Positions 18,488-26,801 of a stretch of DNA of 64,000 bases are shown here, piece after piece. A program made the position numbers and the translations under genes. Each line of letters starts with the position of its first letter. The first letter of the stretch is position 1. Below the pieces are notes generated by a model, which was not told the origin of the DNA, searched no databases, and was given only the letters and a program-made list of their open reading frames with translations. The stretch is from Sporosarcina sp. HYO08 (GTDB lineage Bacteria; Bacillota; Bacilli; Bacillales_A; Planococcaceae). The stretch covers positions 23,649-87,648 of the forward strand of contig NZ_LPUT01000030.1 in NCBI RefSeq assembly GCF_001563475.1, written 5' to 3'.

Positions 18488-18643
18488 TTTTATAAGTCGG
18501 AATATTTTACTTTTCTGTTTTATAGGAATCCACTCGTTTCTCCATTTGTCTCTATTCCTTTGTTATTCTCTAAATTCTTTTTAATATCCTTTATTCATTC
18601 ATTACCTAAAATGAAAAAATGTTGCAAATAAATTGAAATCACC

Positions 18644-18673
18644 TTGACAATCTACCCAAAGATCATTTACGAT
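18644..18673 (+). promoter_or_regulatory. SigA-type promoter of the flavoprotein/ABC operon, possible operator
   Basis: TTGACA (18644-18649), 18 nt, TACGAT (18668-18673). Just downstream, AATCCC and GGAATT form an imperfect inverted repeat (about 18674-18699) in a position suited to a repressor such as CymR; the operator identity is a guess. Confidence 0.5.
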
Positions 18674-18747
18674 TAATCCCAATAAAACATATAGGAATTG
18701 AATAGAATGGGAGAAGTAATAAATTGTTTTTATGTGGAGGAGATTTT

Positions 18748-19917
18748 GTGAAGGACCTATTTATCAAAACTGAATTGCAAAAGAAATGGTTGAAGAAATT
18801 GAAAGAAGTAGAAAAGCCATTTAAAAAAACGTCTGCACAAGTCGATGAATTAGCGATTTTCCCGCAAGAAAATATAGAGAAGTTGACGGAGATCGGTTAT
18901 ACGAGTTTGGCCGTTCCAAAAAAGTTCGGAGGAGAGGAAATCTCTGTTTATGACATGGTGCTTTTTCAGGAGACGCTCGCCAGTTACGACAGCAATACGG
19001 CATTGACAATTGGTTGGAACTTAGGCGTAGCGGGTGAAATATTTGAGAAGAAGGAATGGAAGAGAAGCCAGTTACAGTTTTTGGCGGTGGAACTATTAAA
19101 AGGTGCAACAATTAATCGATCAGCTAGTGAAGTATTGACGGGCAGCCCTTCAAGAGGCGGTCGTCCAGGAACGAAGGCAGCTAAAAGAGACGGCAATTGG
19201 GTGTTAAATGGCCGTAAAGCTTATACAACGGGTGCACCAATGTTAACGTACTTTTTAACATCGGCCTGGGTTGAGGAAAAAGAGCAAGTTGGATTTTTTC
19301 TTCTACACAAAGATTTAGAAGGATTGTCGATTGATGAGACATGGGACGTTATTTCAATGCGGGGGACGGGAAGCCATGACTTAGTATTGGAAAATGTCAA
19401 AGTAGATGAATCGATGCTAGTGGAACTCCCCGAAACGCCTCAAGGCGGCAAGAAACTTAGAGGATGGATTTTGCATATTCCGGCTTGTTATTTAGGGATT
19501 GCGCAAGCCGCCCGGGATTATGCCGTACATTTTGCTAATCAACATAAACCGAACAGTCTCAACGGTCCGATTAGTCAGTTGCCGAACGTGCAACAGCTAA
19601 TTGGAGAAATCGATTTGGCACTTATTCAATCGAGACATTTAATTTACAGTGTGGCGGAAGCGTACGATGATCCAAAGCGAAGAGCGTTGCTGACGAATGA
19701 GCTTGCAGCTGTGAAGCATACCGTCACGAATACGGCAGTTGCAGTTGTCGATAAAGCGATGCGGATCGTTGGTGCAAAGAGCTTACAACGTACGAATCCG
19801 TTGCAGCGCTATTATCGGGATGTGAGAGCTGGACTTCATAATCCACCGATCGATGATATGACAATTAAGCAATTGGCCGTAGCTGCCATTGAGAAAGAAA
19901 GCAATAAATCGATATAA
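18748..19917 (+). CDS. Acyl-CoA-dehydrogenase-family flavoprotein (possible sulfur-compound monooxygenase)
   Basis: A 389-residue acyl-CoA dehydrogenase-fold protein. Helical N-domain, central beta region with WVLNGRKAYTTGAP and ISMRGTGSHDLVLENVKVD, and C-terminal helical domain with KAMRIVGAKSLQRTNPLQRYYRDV. The usual catalytic Glu region is not clear. Its placement directly before a cystine-type ABC importer suggests a DszC/SfnB-like flavin-dependent enzyme acting on an imported sulfur compound rather than beta-oxidation; this is inference. GTG 18748 follows GGAGGAG by 6-7 nt. It is 23 nt from the binding-protein gene. Confidence 0.75.
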   Translation: MKDLFIKTELQKKWLKKLKEVEKPFKKTSAQVDELAIFPQENIEKLTEIGYTSLAVPKKFGGEEISVYDMVLFQETLASYDSNTALTIGWNLGVAGEIFEKKEWKRSQLQFLAVELLKGATINRSASEVLTGSPSRGGRPGTKAAKRDGNWVLNGRKAYTTGAPMLTYFLTSAWVEEKEQVGFFLLHKDLEGLSIDETWDVISMRGTGSHDLVLENVKVDESMLVELPETPQGGKKLRGWILHIPACYLGIAQAARDYAVHFANQHKPNSLNGPISQLPNVQQLIGEIDLALIQSRHLIYSVAEAYDDPKRRALLTNELAAVKHTVTNTAVAVVDKAMRIVGAKSLQRTNPLQRYYRDVRAGLHNPPIDDMTIKQLAVAAIEKESNKSI

Positions 19918-19940
19918 AAAATTAAAGGGGGAATGCCAAG

Positions 19941-20792
19941 ATGAAAATAAAAAACACGTTAAAACTGTCGGTAATTGGATTACTAATTGGAGGGATTTTA
20001 GCGGGATGCGGTTCTGGAGAAACAACTGAAAATGAAGAGGGTGTGAGAAAAGTAAAAGTCGCTTACGTACAATCCTCAAAACCTGTCACGTATACGGACG
20101 AAAAGGGCTATGCAACAGGCTATGACGTGGAAGTATTGCGGGCAGTAGATGAACTTTTGCCGGAATATGAATTTGAATTTGTTGGCACTTCCGACGATGA
20201 CTTGTTGCTTGGCGTCGAGCAAGGTAAATACCAAGTAGGCGTGAAAAATGCTTTTTACACGGAAGAAAGAACGAAAAAATTTATTTATCCAAAACAATTT
20301 AGCGGACTTAGCAGCACAGGACTTGTGCTGAAAAAAGAAAACGATCAAATTCAAGATCTCGAAGATTTTGCGTCAGCCGGTTTCACGTTAGCGCCTATTG
20401 CCGCGAATAATGCCCAATACACAGTCATTGATGAATACAATAAGGAAAACCCGGATAACCAGGTAAAGTTACAAGCTGGCGATGCGTTTACAGTTGATGT
20501 TGTCCAATGGGTAAACGAAGGTCGAGTGGACGGTGGCGTCATCATTGAGGCGAGTTTTGACCGCCAGGTGATTGCTGAAGATGGTCCCTATCATAATTTA
20601 AAAGATGATGTCATCTATCAGGAATTTGCGGTTATTAAAACATGGCCTTTGTTCAATAAAAAAGAGCAAGATTTTGCGGATGCATTTGACGTCGCGATGA
20701 AAAAAGTGATGGAAGAAAAGAAAACGAATGAACTCAGTCAAAAGTTCTACGGCAAAGACTTATTCGAATTATTAGAAACTGTTGATCGGTAA
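19941..20792 (+). CDS. Amino-acid ABC transporter, substrate-binding lipoprotein (cystine-type)
   Basis: A 283-residue family-3 solute-binding protein. The signal peptide ends in ILAGC (Cys about 23), then a Gly/Thr/Glu linker. Seen: TDEKGYATGYDVEVLRAVDE and GVKNAFYTEERTKKF. With two permeases and one ATPase it forms a TcyK-L-M-N-like set, which in B. subtilis imports cystine and related sulfur amino acids. GGGGGA lies before ATG 19941. Ligand inferred from operon architecture only. Confidence 0.85.
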   Translation: MKIKNTLKLSVIGLLIGGILAGCGSGETTENEEGVRKVKVAYVQSSKPVTYTDEKGYATGYDVEVLRAVDELLPEYEFEFVGTSDDDLLLGVEQGKYQVGVKNAFYTEERTKKFIYPKQFSGLSSTGLVLKKENDQIQDLEDFASAGFTLAPIAANNAQYTVIDEYNKENPDNQVKLQAGDAFTVDVVQWVNEGRVDGGVIIEASFDRQVIAEDGPYHNLKDDVIYQEFAVIKTWPLFNKKEQDFADAFDVAMKKVMEEKKTNELSQKFYGKDLFELLETVDR

Positions 20793-20800
20793 AAGGTGCG

Positions 20801-20843
20801 AAAGGGGATGTCCAAGGCACTTCGTTTTGGGCGTCTCCTTTTT
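20801..20843 (+). terminator. Intra-operon stem-loop, short repeat-family copy
   Basis: AAAGGGGATGTCCAA pairs with TTGGGCGTCTCCTTTT (three G-U pairs) around a loop containing GGCACTTCGTTT, followed by T. The loop resembles the short repeat at 16438-16490. It sits right after the binding-protein gene, as in the lysine operon. Confidence 0.75.
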
Positions 20844-20877
20844 AAAACGAATAGTGTATTAATTTGGAGTGGTGAGT

Positions 20878-21585
20878 GTGGAAAAATATTTTGACGCGTC
20901 GTATATATGGGGGGCTTTTCCTCAACTGCTGCCGTTTTTAAAGGTGACATTTCTTGTGGCCGGTGCGGCTGTTCTGTTCGGAACAATTTTCGGGCTGTTA
21001 TTGGCAGTTGCAAAGATTGGAAAAAGTCTTATTGCAAAGAAACTCGCCAATGGATATACAACTGTTTTAAGATGTACGCCCTCCATTGTTCTGTTGTTTT
21101 TAGTGTATTACGGTATTCCGTATGTTGGAAATAAAGTGGGCATCAATTTGAACGATATTAATCGAGCCATTTTTGTCATTATCGCTTTTTCGCTTCAATT
21201 CGCTGCCATTATGTCGGAAGTCATTCGCTCCGCCTACCAATCGATTGATAAAGGTCAATTTGAAGCGGGGGTTAGTGTCGGTTTAAGTCCATTCCAAACT
21301 TTAAGACGTATTGTTTTCCCACAAATGTTCGTCGTCGCTTTACCGAATTTTGGCAATGGACTCATCGCCCTTCTGCAAGAAGGCGCACTCGCTTATACAA
21401 TTGGTTTAATCGACGTCGTTGGAAAAGCAGAGCTGATCATTGCCTCCAACTATAATTCCCATGCATTGGAAATCTTTTTGGCATTAGCGGTGATCTATTG
21501 GGTGCTTTCAATACTCATTGAACGATTTTTCTTGATGTTGGAGAAGCGATTTAGTAGGGGGAAAAGAACATTAGAGACAGCATAG
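20878..21585 (+). CDS. Amino-acid ABC transporter, permease 1
   Basis: A 235-residue membrane protein with about five helices. EAA loop EAGVSVGLSPFQTLRRIVFP; LRCTPSIVLLFLVYYGIP is the N-terminal family motif. Three GTG codons lie close together; GTG 20878 has GGAG 8 nt before it. It is followed after 13 nt by a second, different permease, so the importer should be heterodimeric, as in TcyL/TcyM systems. Confidence 0.88.
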   Translation: MEKYFDASYIWGAFPQLLPFLKVTFLVAGAAVLFGTIFGLLLAVAKIGKSLIAKKLANGYTTVLRCTPSIVLLFLVYYGIPYVGNKVGINLNDINRAIFVIIAFSLQFAAIMSEVIRSAYQSIDKGQFEAGVSVGLSPFQTLRRIVFPQMFVVALPNFGNGLIALLQEGALAYTIGLIDVVGKAELIIASNYNSHALEIFLALAVIYWVLSILIERFFLMLEKRFSRGKRTLETA

Positions 21586-21598
21586 GGGGATCGGGAAC

Positions 21599-22312
21599 AT
21601 GTCGGAAAGTTTGAATTATAAATTTTTGTGGGACACATTTTTTGTTGCATTATCAGGTGTTCCCGTCACCTTGTTCGTGACAGTCGTCGCTTTGTTGATC
21701 GCGCTGCCGGCAGGCTTTCTTCTTGCATTAACGAGGATAAACAAAATACCAATTCTCAACCGTCTTGCACAAGTGTATGTTTCTTTTGTCAGAGGAACAC
21801 CGGTGATTATTCAAATATTTATCGTTTATAGCAGTGTGCCGCTGTTGCTGGACTCTTTTTTTAAAGCGAACAGCATTAATATGAAAATTTACGAAGTGAA
21901 TCCGATTTGGTATGCGTTTATCGTTTTTTCATTTAATACGACAGCTATTTTAATTGAAGTTTTCCGTTCTGCTTTAGGTACGGTGCCTAAGGGTCAATTG
22001 GAGGCAGCTCATTCGGTAGGGTTAACTAATTTTCAAGCGTATCGGCGAATTATCATCCCGCAAGCACTCGTCGTTGCAATGCCCAATATTTGTACGGCGA
22101 CCGTAAACTTGATAAAGGCGACATCTTTAGGGTATGCAATGTCCTTGCAAGAAATCACCTTAAAAGCAAAAGTAGCTGCAAATGCTGGTTACAATTATGT
22201 AGAAGCATATATTGATATTTTCATTGTGTATTTGATTTTATGCAGTCTTGTTGAATTTGCCTTTAAACGATACGAGCAACGTCTCGCCCGGTATAAACCT
22301 GCAAGTGCTTGA
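21599..22312 (+). CDS. Amino-acid ABC transporter, permease 2
   Basis: A 237-residue permease. EAA loop [39 protein letters not shown] near the N-terminus, five predicted helices. The GGGGGATCGGG sequence supplies the ribosome site before ATG 21599. It partners the preceding permease; the ATPase gene follows with only 14 nt between stop and start. Confidence 0.88.
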   Translation: MSESLNYKFLWDTFFVALSGVPVTLFVTVVALLIALPAGFLLALTRINKIPILNRLAQVYVSFVRGTPVIIQIFIVYSSVPLLLDSFFKANSINMKIYEVNPIWYAFIVFSFNTTAILIEVFRSALGTVPKGQLEAAHSVGLTNFQAYRRIIIPQALVVAMPNICTATVNLIKATSLGYAMSLQEITLKAKVAANAGYNYVEAYIDIFIVYLILCSLVEFAFKRYEQRLARYKPASA

Positions 22313-22326
22313 AGGGAGAAATGACC

Positions 22327-23082
22327 ATGTTAGAAATTAAAGATATTCATAAATCATTTGGCGACAATGAAGTATTAAAAGGTGTCGATATTCGAATCGA
22401 CAAAGGGGATGTTGTCGTTATTTTAGGTCCGAGCGGTTCAGGAAAAACAACATTATTACGATGCATCAATTTTTTAGATCGAGCAAATAAAGGATCAGCA
22501 AGCTTTGATGATGTTCATATTGATTTTAATACAGTTTCCAAAAAACAAATCCATGACATCCGACAAAAAATTGCATTCGTATTCCAAAATTATAATTTAT
22601 TTGCTAATAAAACCGCATTGGAAAATGTAACGGAAGGATTGGTTATTGGACGAAAAGTGCGGAAAAAAGAAGCCGAAGAGATTGCCAAACAGGCGTTAGA
22701 TAAAGTAGGGCTATCTCATAAATACAATGCATACCCTAGTGAGCTTTCAGGTGGACAACAGCAAAGAGTCGGCATTGCGCGGGCTGTTGCACTCAACCCA
22801 GATATTATTTTATTTGACGAACCGACTTCTGCTTTAGACCCAGAATTGGTTGGGGAAGTCCTTGCTGTTATGAAAGATATCGCCAATGAAGGAACAACGA
22901 TGCTTGTCGTGACGCATGAAATGTCCTTTGCCAAAGATGTCGCCAATCGGGTAATTTTTATGGATGATGGTGTTATCGTGGAAGAAGGATCACCAACCGA
23001 TATTTTTATTCGTCCAAAAGAAGAACGCACGCAAAAGTTTTTAAAAAGAGTATTGCCTGAAGATTACACGTTTTATATCTAA
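22327..23082 (+). CDS. Amino-acid ABC transporter, ATP-binding protein
   Basis: A 251-residue ABC ATPase. Walker [10 protein letters not shown] (about residues 36-44), signature [14 protein letters not shown], Walker B IILFDEP and the switch His in [11 protein letters not shown] are intact. ATG 22327 is preferred because GGGAG lies 8 nt before it; ATG 22321 and TTG 22309 are less well placed. Last gene of the flavoprotein-ABC operon, with only a 92-nt gap to the patatin gene, which may be read through. Confidence 0.9.
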   Translation: MLEIKDIHKSFGDNEVLKGVDIRIDKGDVVVILGPSGSGKTTLLRCINFLDRANKGSASFDDVHIDFNTVSKKQIHDIRQKIAFVFQNYNLFANKTALENVTEGLVIGRKVRKKEAEEIAKQALDKVGLSHKYNAYPSELSGGQQQRVGIARAVALNPDIILFDEPTSALDPELVGEVLAVMKDIANEGTTMLVVTHEMSFAKDVANRVIFMDDGVIVEEGSPTDIFIRPKEERTQKFLKRVLPEDYTFYI

Positions 23083-23174
23083 GTAGTAAGCGACAAAATT
23101 TTACCATTCAAGTTCTACTTTATCCCCTGCTCACTTACAGTATATCAAGACTAAGAAAAGGGAGAGATCCGTAA

Positions 23175-24089
23175 ATGTTAGTCGATGGGGTATTTTCTGG
23201 AGGTGGTATGAAGGGGTTGGCGCTCGTTGGGGCCTATCAGGTGTTGGAAGAGAAAGGTATCCGTTTCGAGCGGGTAGCCGGAACGAGTGCGGGTGCGATC
23301 GTCGCCAGTTTAATCGCGGCGGGATATACAGGAAAAGAAATGGAGGACATTTTGTTTCACCAAGATTTCCAATCATTTCTCGATCGAAGAAAAACGATCA
23401 TTCCTTTTTCCTTTATGAAGTGGCTGCAATTGTACTGGGGGCTCGGACTCTATCAAGGGAATGCATTAGAAGAATGGTTCCATGAAATTTTGGGTAATAA
23501 AGGTTTGTATACATTTGCAGACCTTACACCAGGATCATTAAAATTCGTTGCTTCAGATATTACAAACGGCAAAATGATTGTCCTGCCAGATGATTTGGAG
23601 AACTACGGGATTCCAGCTGAGCACTTTCCGATCGCTCGGGCTTTACGTATGAGTTGCAGCATTCCTTTCTTCTTTGAACCCGTCAGACTTCGCACTTTTA
23701 ATGGAGAAACAATCGCTGTCGATGGCGGTGTCCTTAGCAATTTCCCCATGTGGTTATTCGATAAGCCAAATCAAAAAAAAGAAAGACCTGTCATTGGCAT
23801 GAAACTAAGTCAAAGTATAGAAGAACAACAAGCGCATGTTATAAAAAATGGATTGAATCTATTTGAAGCGTTGTTTGATACGATGAAAGATGCGCATGAC
23901 ACGAAACATATATCAAGTAAATTTGAAAAAGATATCATTTTTATTCCTGTCGATAAACATTTAACGACGAAATTTAGTATGGAAGATCAACAAAAAGAAC
24001 AGTTGCTTGAAATGGGAAGATTTCGCGCAAGACAATTTTTGTTAACTTGGAATTCTCGTCCAATCAATGACTACCCGATTCCTCATTAG
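23175..24089 (+). CDS. Patatin-like phospholipase (RssA/YlbK type)
   Basis: A 304-residue patatin-fold acyl hydrolase. The oxyanion motif SGGGMKG lies at residues 8-14. The nucleophile Ser is in GTSAG (about residue 37) and the catalytic Asp in VDGGVLSNFP (about residue 180), so the Ser-Asp dyad is complete. No signal peptide; cytosolic. GGGAGA lies before ATG 23175. The substrate is unknown. It may be cotranscribed with the upstream ABC operon. A stem-loop overlapping its stop codon ends it. Confidence 0.87.
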   Translation: MLVDGVFSGGGMKGLALVGAYQVLEEKGIRFERVAGTSAGAIVASLIAAGYTGKEMEDILFHQDFQSFLDRRKTIIPFSFMKWLQLYWGLGLYQGNALEEWFHEILGNKGLYTFADLTPGSLKFVASDITNGKMIVLPDDLENYGIPAEHFPIARALRMSCSIPFFFEPVRLRTFNGETIAVDGGVLSNFPMWLFDKPNQKKERPVIGMKLSQSIEEQQAHVIKNGLNLFEALFDTMKDAHDTKHISSKFEKDIIFIPVDKHLTTKFSMEDQQKEQLLEMGRFRARQFLLTWNSRPINDYPIPH

Positions 24090-24103
24090 GAGTCGGGTTT
24101 TAT
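24072..24103 (+). terminator. Terminator overlapping the patatin stop codon
   Basis: ACCCGATTCCT pairs with AGGAGTCGGGT (one G-U), loop of 4, then TTTAT. The TAG stop lies in the loop/right arm, and the structure also faces the convergent carboxypeptidase gene. Confidence 0.8.
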
Positions 24104-24105
24104 GC

Positions 24106-25029
24106 TTATAAGCTGACGACAGGTTCCATAACAGTCAATGTCCGATTGATGGTATTCATATTAACGATTCCGCCAATTGGAATCGTTGCCTTATACGTTC
24201 CGTGGGCCGATGCTAAATTTATCATAAGTGGTTTGCCTAATGGGACAAGAAAGTCTTGTATTAATTGACGATACGACTTGCCATACGCATCTAAACATTT
24301 TGTACAATCGCCCATAATGATTCCAATACATTCATCAAATTTCTTTGCCATGTACAGATGATTTAAGTACCGAAATATCGTATTCACCGGTTCGTGTGTT
24401 TCTTCCAGAAAAATAATTTTTCCGCGAGTATCAATTTCGTAAGATGTTCCTACTGTCCCAAGGAAGGATGTTAAATTTCCCCCAACGATCGGTCCCGTGA
24501 CGTTGCCGGCAACTAACCCTTCAAGAGGGATTCCGGGCGGGTTTTGGATTTCCCAAGGGGAAGAAGTATTCGTCACAGCATTGAAAAATTGGTTAAAGTT
24601 GTATTGTGGAGTGCGTGAATTGAAGTCGAGTAGAAGTAAGCTATGAAAGGTAATGATATTTGCATACTCAAGGATGGCATTTTGTAGGACTGTAATATCG
24701 CTATAGCCAGATAAGATTTTGGGATTCTGTGCAATCGTAGTGAAATTTAAATAGGGGAGAATGCTGGCAACACCTACGCCGCCCCGAGTTGGCAAAATCC
24801 ATTTCACGGATGTGTTTTCAAACATCTTCATTAAATCGGCCGCCATTTGCTGCGGAGTAGCTGCCAAAAAACCATTTGATGAATAGACATGTTCGCCGAC
24901 AACTACATTAAATCCCATATTTTTTAACGTTTGAATGCCTTCATCGATACGGCCAGCTTCCAACGGACTACCTAATGTGACGATTCCGACTGTATCGCCC
25001 GATTGTAAATGCGGCGGTTTGATGGCCAT
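24106..25029 (-). CDS. LD-carboxypeptidase (peptidase S66)
   Basis: A 307-residue S66-family serine peptidase, as in LdcA and the microcin-C resistance enzyme MccF. Catalytic Ser in SGYSDITVL (about residue 108), Glu in FLEETHEP (about 211) and His in ASAHGTYKATIP (about 281). TRGGVGVASILPYL corresponds to the conserved ARGGYG segment. No signal peptide, consistent with a cytosolic muropeptide-recycling or peptide-antibiotic immunity role. AAGGGGG lies before ATG 25029. Single gene. Confidence 0.87.
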   Translation of the reverse strand: MAIKPPHLQSGDTVGIVTLGSPLEAGRIDEGIQTLKNMGFNVVVGEHVYSSNGFLAATPQQMAADLMKMFENTSVKWILPTRGGVGVASILPYLNFTTIAQNPKILSGYSDITVLQNAILEYANIITFHSLLLLDFNSRTPQYNFNQFFNAVTNTSSPWEIQNPPGIPLEGLVAGNVTGPIVGGNLTSFLGTVGTSYEIDTRGKIIFLEETHEPVNTIFRYLNHLYMAKKFDECIGIIMGDCTKCLDAYGKSYRQLIQDFLVPLGKPLMINLASAHGTYKATIPIGGIVNMNTINRTLTVMEPVVSL

Positions 25030-25105
25030 AGTTAGTAGCCCCCTTTCTCTCTATAAAGTATTCAGTTCGTGAAGTTGGGTGACAAATGCCGCCCCATATG
25101 AAAAA

Positions 25106-25230
25106 AATGAGGCTATCCCAAAGCGAAGAGCCAGGCACCGTTGAACACTAGATAGAGTATCGTAATTGAAAAGTGATACTACATTTTGACAGTGTTTAGT
25201 GGTGCCAGGCACTTCTAGGACAGCCCCATT
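25106..25230. repeat. Long nested-hairpin repeat, copy 2
   Basis: Near-copy of 15217-15346: same CGAAGAGCCAGGCACC left core, same AAAGTGATACTACATTTTG-like centre and same GGTGCCAGGCACTTCTAGGA right core, with outer arms 25107-25119 and 25217-25230. It lies in the gap between two minus-strand genes, in the carboxypeptidase upstream region and downstream of the UPF0180 gene, without coding capacity. Confidence 0.8.
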
Positions 25231-25243
25231 GCATGAAATTGTA

Positions 25244-25483
25244 TTATTGCATTTGGCTTAATTTACTATCGACTGCTTCTATGACGCCGTCGATGGTCAT
25301 TCCTTTCATCACGACAACTGGAAAATCAAATTCATCATTGTTTCCTTCATTAAGTGCCCGAACAATACCTAAATCAAACCCCGAGACATTTTCATCCGAT
25401 TCAAACATTTGAACTAGATGTCCTTTTTGTTCCAGTGCTGTTTTAACATCTTCAAATGGTTGCTCAACTGCAATTTTAGCCAT
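25244..25483 (-). CDS. UPF0180 family protein (YkuS-like)
   Basis: A 79-residue soluble protein. The N-terminal pattern (MAKIAVEQPFEDVKTALEQK) and the VRALNEGN and DGVIEAV regions fit UPF0180, represented by B. subtilis YkuS. No function is known. The family's Cys-Asp-Cys-Cys stretch, as I recall it in YkuS, is absent here (GFDLGIVRAL instead). Monocistronic; the repeat at 25106-25230 lies immediately downstream and may end its transcript. Confidence 0.72.
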   Translation of the reverse strand: MAKIAVEQPFEDVKTALEQKGHLVQMFESDENVSGFDLGIVRALNEGNNDEFDFPVVVMKGMTIDGVIEAVDSKLSQMQ

Positions 25484-25580
25484 TACTAAAACACTCCAAT
25501 CTTTATAATATCAATTCTCATCTATACACTTCCCGAGTTTGTATGAATTATGTGTGAAGAATTGTCCGACAACGGAAAGA

Positions 25581-25623
25581 AGTGATTTGTATCACAGAAA
25601 TTATCTTTGCCCCATTTTATAAT
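25581..25623 (+). promoter_or_regulatory. FNR/CRP-type box at about -41.5 plus -10 element
   Basis: AGTGATTTGTATCACA (25581-25596) contains the perfect dyad GTGAT-N4-ATCAC, close to the TGTGA-N6-TCACA FNR consensus. A TATAAT at 25618-25623 predicts a start near 25630, which puts the box centre (25588.5) at about -41.5, the class II activation position. No good -35 hexamer is needed or seen. Predicts induction by an FNR-type regulator under low oxygen. Confidence 0.75.
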
Positions 25624-25660
25624 AAATCCATAATGAATTAAGAAAATAGGAGGAGTTAAT

Positions 25661-25897
25661 ATGACTGAATACGCTGCAATTGTAAAAGTGCCAGAGTATC
25701 CACCGCACCTTAAACATCAAACAATTTTTCAAACATTTGATGGGCTGAATCCATCAGAATCGATGTTGATCATTAATGACCATGACCCAGTACCGCTTCG
25801 CTTTCAATTGGAATCGATGCACAAGGGAAATTATGGATGGGAGTATATCGAACAAGGTCCTTCCACGTTTCAAGTGAAAGTTACAAAATTATCATAA
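25661..25897 (+). CDS. DUF2249 protein, single domain
   Basis: A 78-residue protein consisting of one DUF2249 (SirA/TusA-like fold) domain. Seen: IFQTFDGLNPSESMLIINDHDPVPL followed by a Phe-rich beta strand. It lacks the TusA-type catalytic Cys. AGGAGG lies before ATG 25661. First gene of the FNR-box operon. DUF2249 genes often accompany denitrification/NO genes, but no biochemical role is established. Positions of His22 and the NDHDP motif might allow metal binding. Confidence 0.78.
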   Translation: MTEYAAIVKVPEYPPHLKHQTIFQTFDGLNPSESMLIINDHDPVPLRFQLESMHKGNYGWEYIEQGPSTFQVKVTKLS

Positions 25898-25909
25898 GGT
25901 GGGGAGAAG

Positions 25910-26278
25910 ATGGCTAAAGTTCATATTATCGATGAGAAGACGTTAAAGATCGAGTTGTCAATATCGGACGCAATTTCAATGGTGCAAGAGGCCGCAAAGG
26001 ACATTCGCAAATACGCGAAAGAAATAATGGCCATTTATGATGCGATGCCAATTTTTCAATATACGCATTTTTGTTTTTATGCCTTTAACAATTGCGCAGG
26101 GTTATTCGAAAAAATGCTAAGTGTCGATCCAAAACGTTACAAATCCTTTTCATTGGATGCGCCGGATTCCTTTTTTTATTCGTTATACGGTGGTTTGGCG
26201 GGGCTATATGAACAAGCCGAAAAATATATAACGATGGAGGGGCAGCAAGATGGATCTGAAAACGTCACGTGTTGTTGA
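25910..26278 (+). CDS. Unrecognised 122-aa protein of the FNR operon
   Basis: I do not recognise this family. It is a mostly helical, soluble protein with an N-terminal beta hairpin (VHIIDEKTLKIELSI), aromatic-rich stretches (FQYTHFCFYAFNNC and DSFFYSLYGGLAGLYEQ) and a Cys-Cys at the extreme C-terminus. AGGTGGGGAG precedes ATG 25910, 12 nt after the DUF2249 gene. Its 3' end overlaps the next gene by 29 nt, so translation is coupled. Its job must be inferred from the operon, i.e. anaerobic/NO-related. Confidence 0.7.
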   Translation: MAKVHIIDEKTLKIELSISDAISMVQEAAKDIRKYAKEIMAIYDAMPIFQYTHFCFYAFNNCAGLFEKMLSVDPKRYKSFSLDAPDSFFYSLYGGLAGLYEQAEKYITMEGQQDGSENVTCC

Positions 26279-26789
26279 ATTAGATGTTCGGCCCCATTTG
26301 AAGAAAAAAATAGAGCCTTTTCAACTCATTATGGATGCGGTAAAAGCATTAGAGGAAGAAGATATTTTCATCCTGCATGCCACATTTAAGCCAACTCCGT
26401 TATTAGGCGTACTGAAAATGAAGGGTTTTGTCAATAAAGTTGAGAAAAAAGCAAATGATCATTGGATCGTGACTTTTGTAAATAAAAAGCACAAACATTT
26501 ATTAAATGGTGAGCATGCAGAAAATGATGAAAAGCCTTCTAAAGAAAGTGGAGCGCTGGTTCATCGCGAAAGCCAAACGATCACATTAGACAATCGTGGA
26601 CTAGAACCACCACAGCCGATGATGCGAACGTTAGCCGCATTGGACCGCAGCCGGCCTGGCGATGAAGTGCATATTCATAATGACCGCGTTCCTGTTTTTC
26701 TCATTGAAGAATTAAATCAAATGGGCTGCTCCTTTACGGTTGAAGAACAGCAAGATGGTTCGGCCAAGGTAAAGATTCAAAAAACATAA
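26250..26789 (+). CDS. Two-domain DUF2249 protein
   Basis: A 179-residue protein with two DUF2249 domains. Domain 1 is at residues about 8-80 (VVELDVRPHLKKKIEPFQLI). Domain 2 is at about 108-178 (LDNRGLEPPQPMMRTLAAL, then HNDRVPVFLIEELNQMGCSF). A charged linker joins them. GGAGGGG lies about 10 nt before ATG 26250. A fused version of the first gene's domain in the same operon suggests partner interactions. No catalytic residues known. Confidence 0.8.
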   Translation: MDLKTSRVVELDVRPHLKKKIEPFQLIMDAVKALEEEDIFILHATFKPTPLLGVLKMKGFVNKVEKKANDHWIVTFVNKKHKHLLNGEHAENDEKPSKESGALVHRESQTITLDNRGLEPPQPMMRTLAALDRSRPGDEVHIHNDRVPVFLIEELNQMGCSFTVEEQQDGSAKVKIQKT

Positions 26790-26801
26790 GGGGGAAGAAA
26801 A

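Noticed and set aside
18724..18747. Longer acyl-CoA-dehydrogenase-like protein from TTG 18724
   Set aside because: The GGAGGAG ribosome site lies inside this extension and points to GTG 18748.
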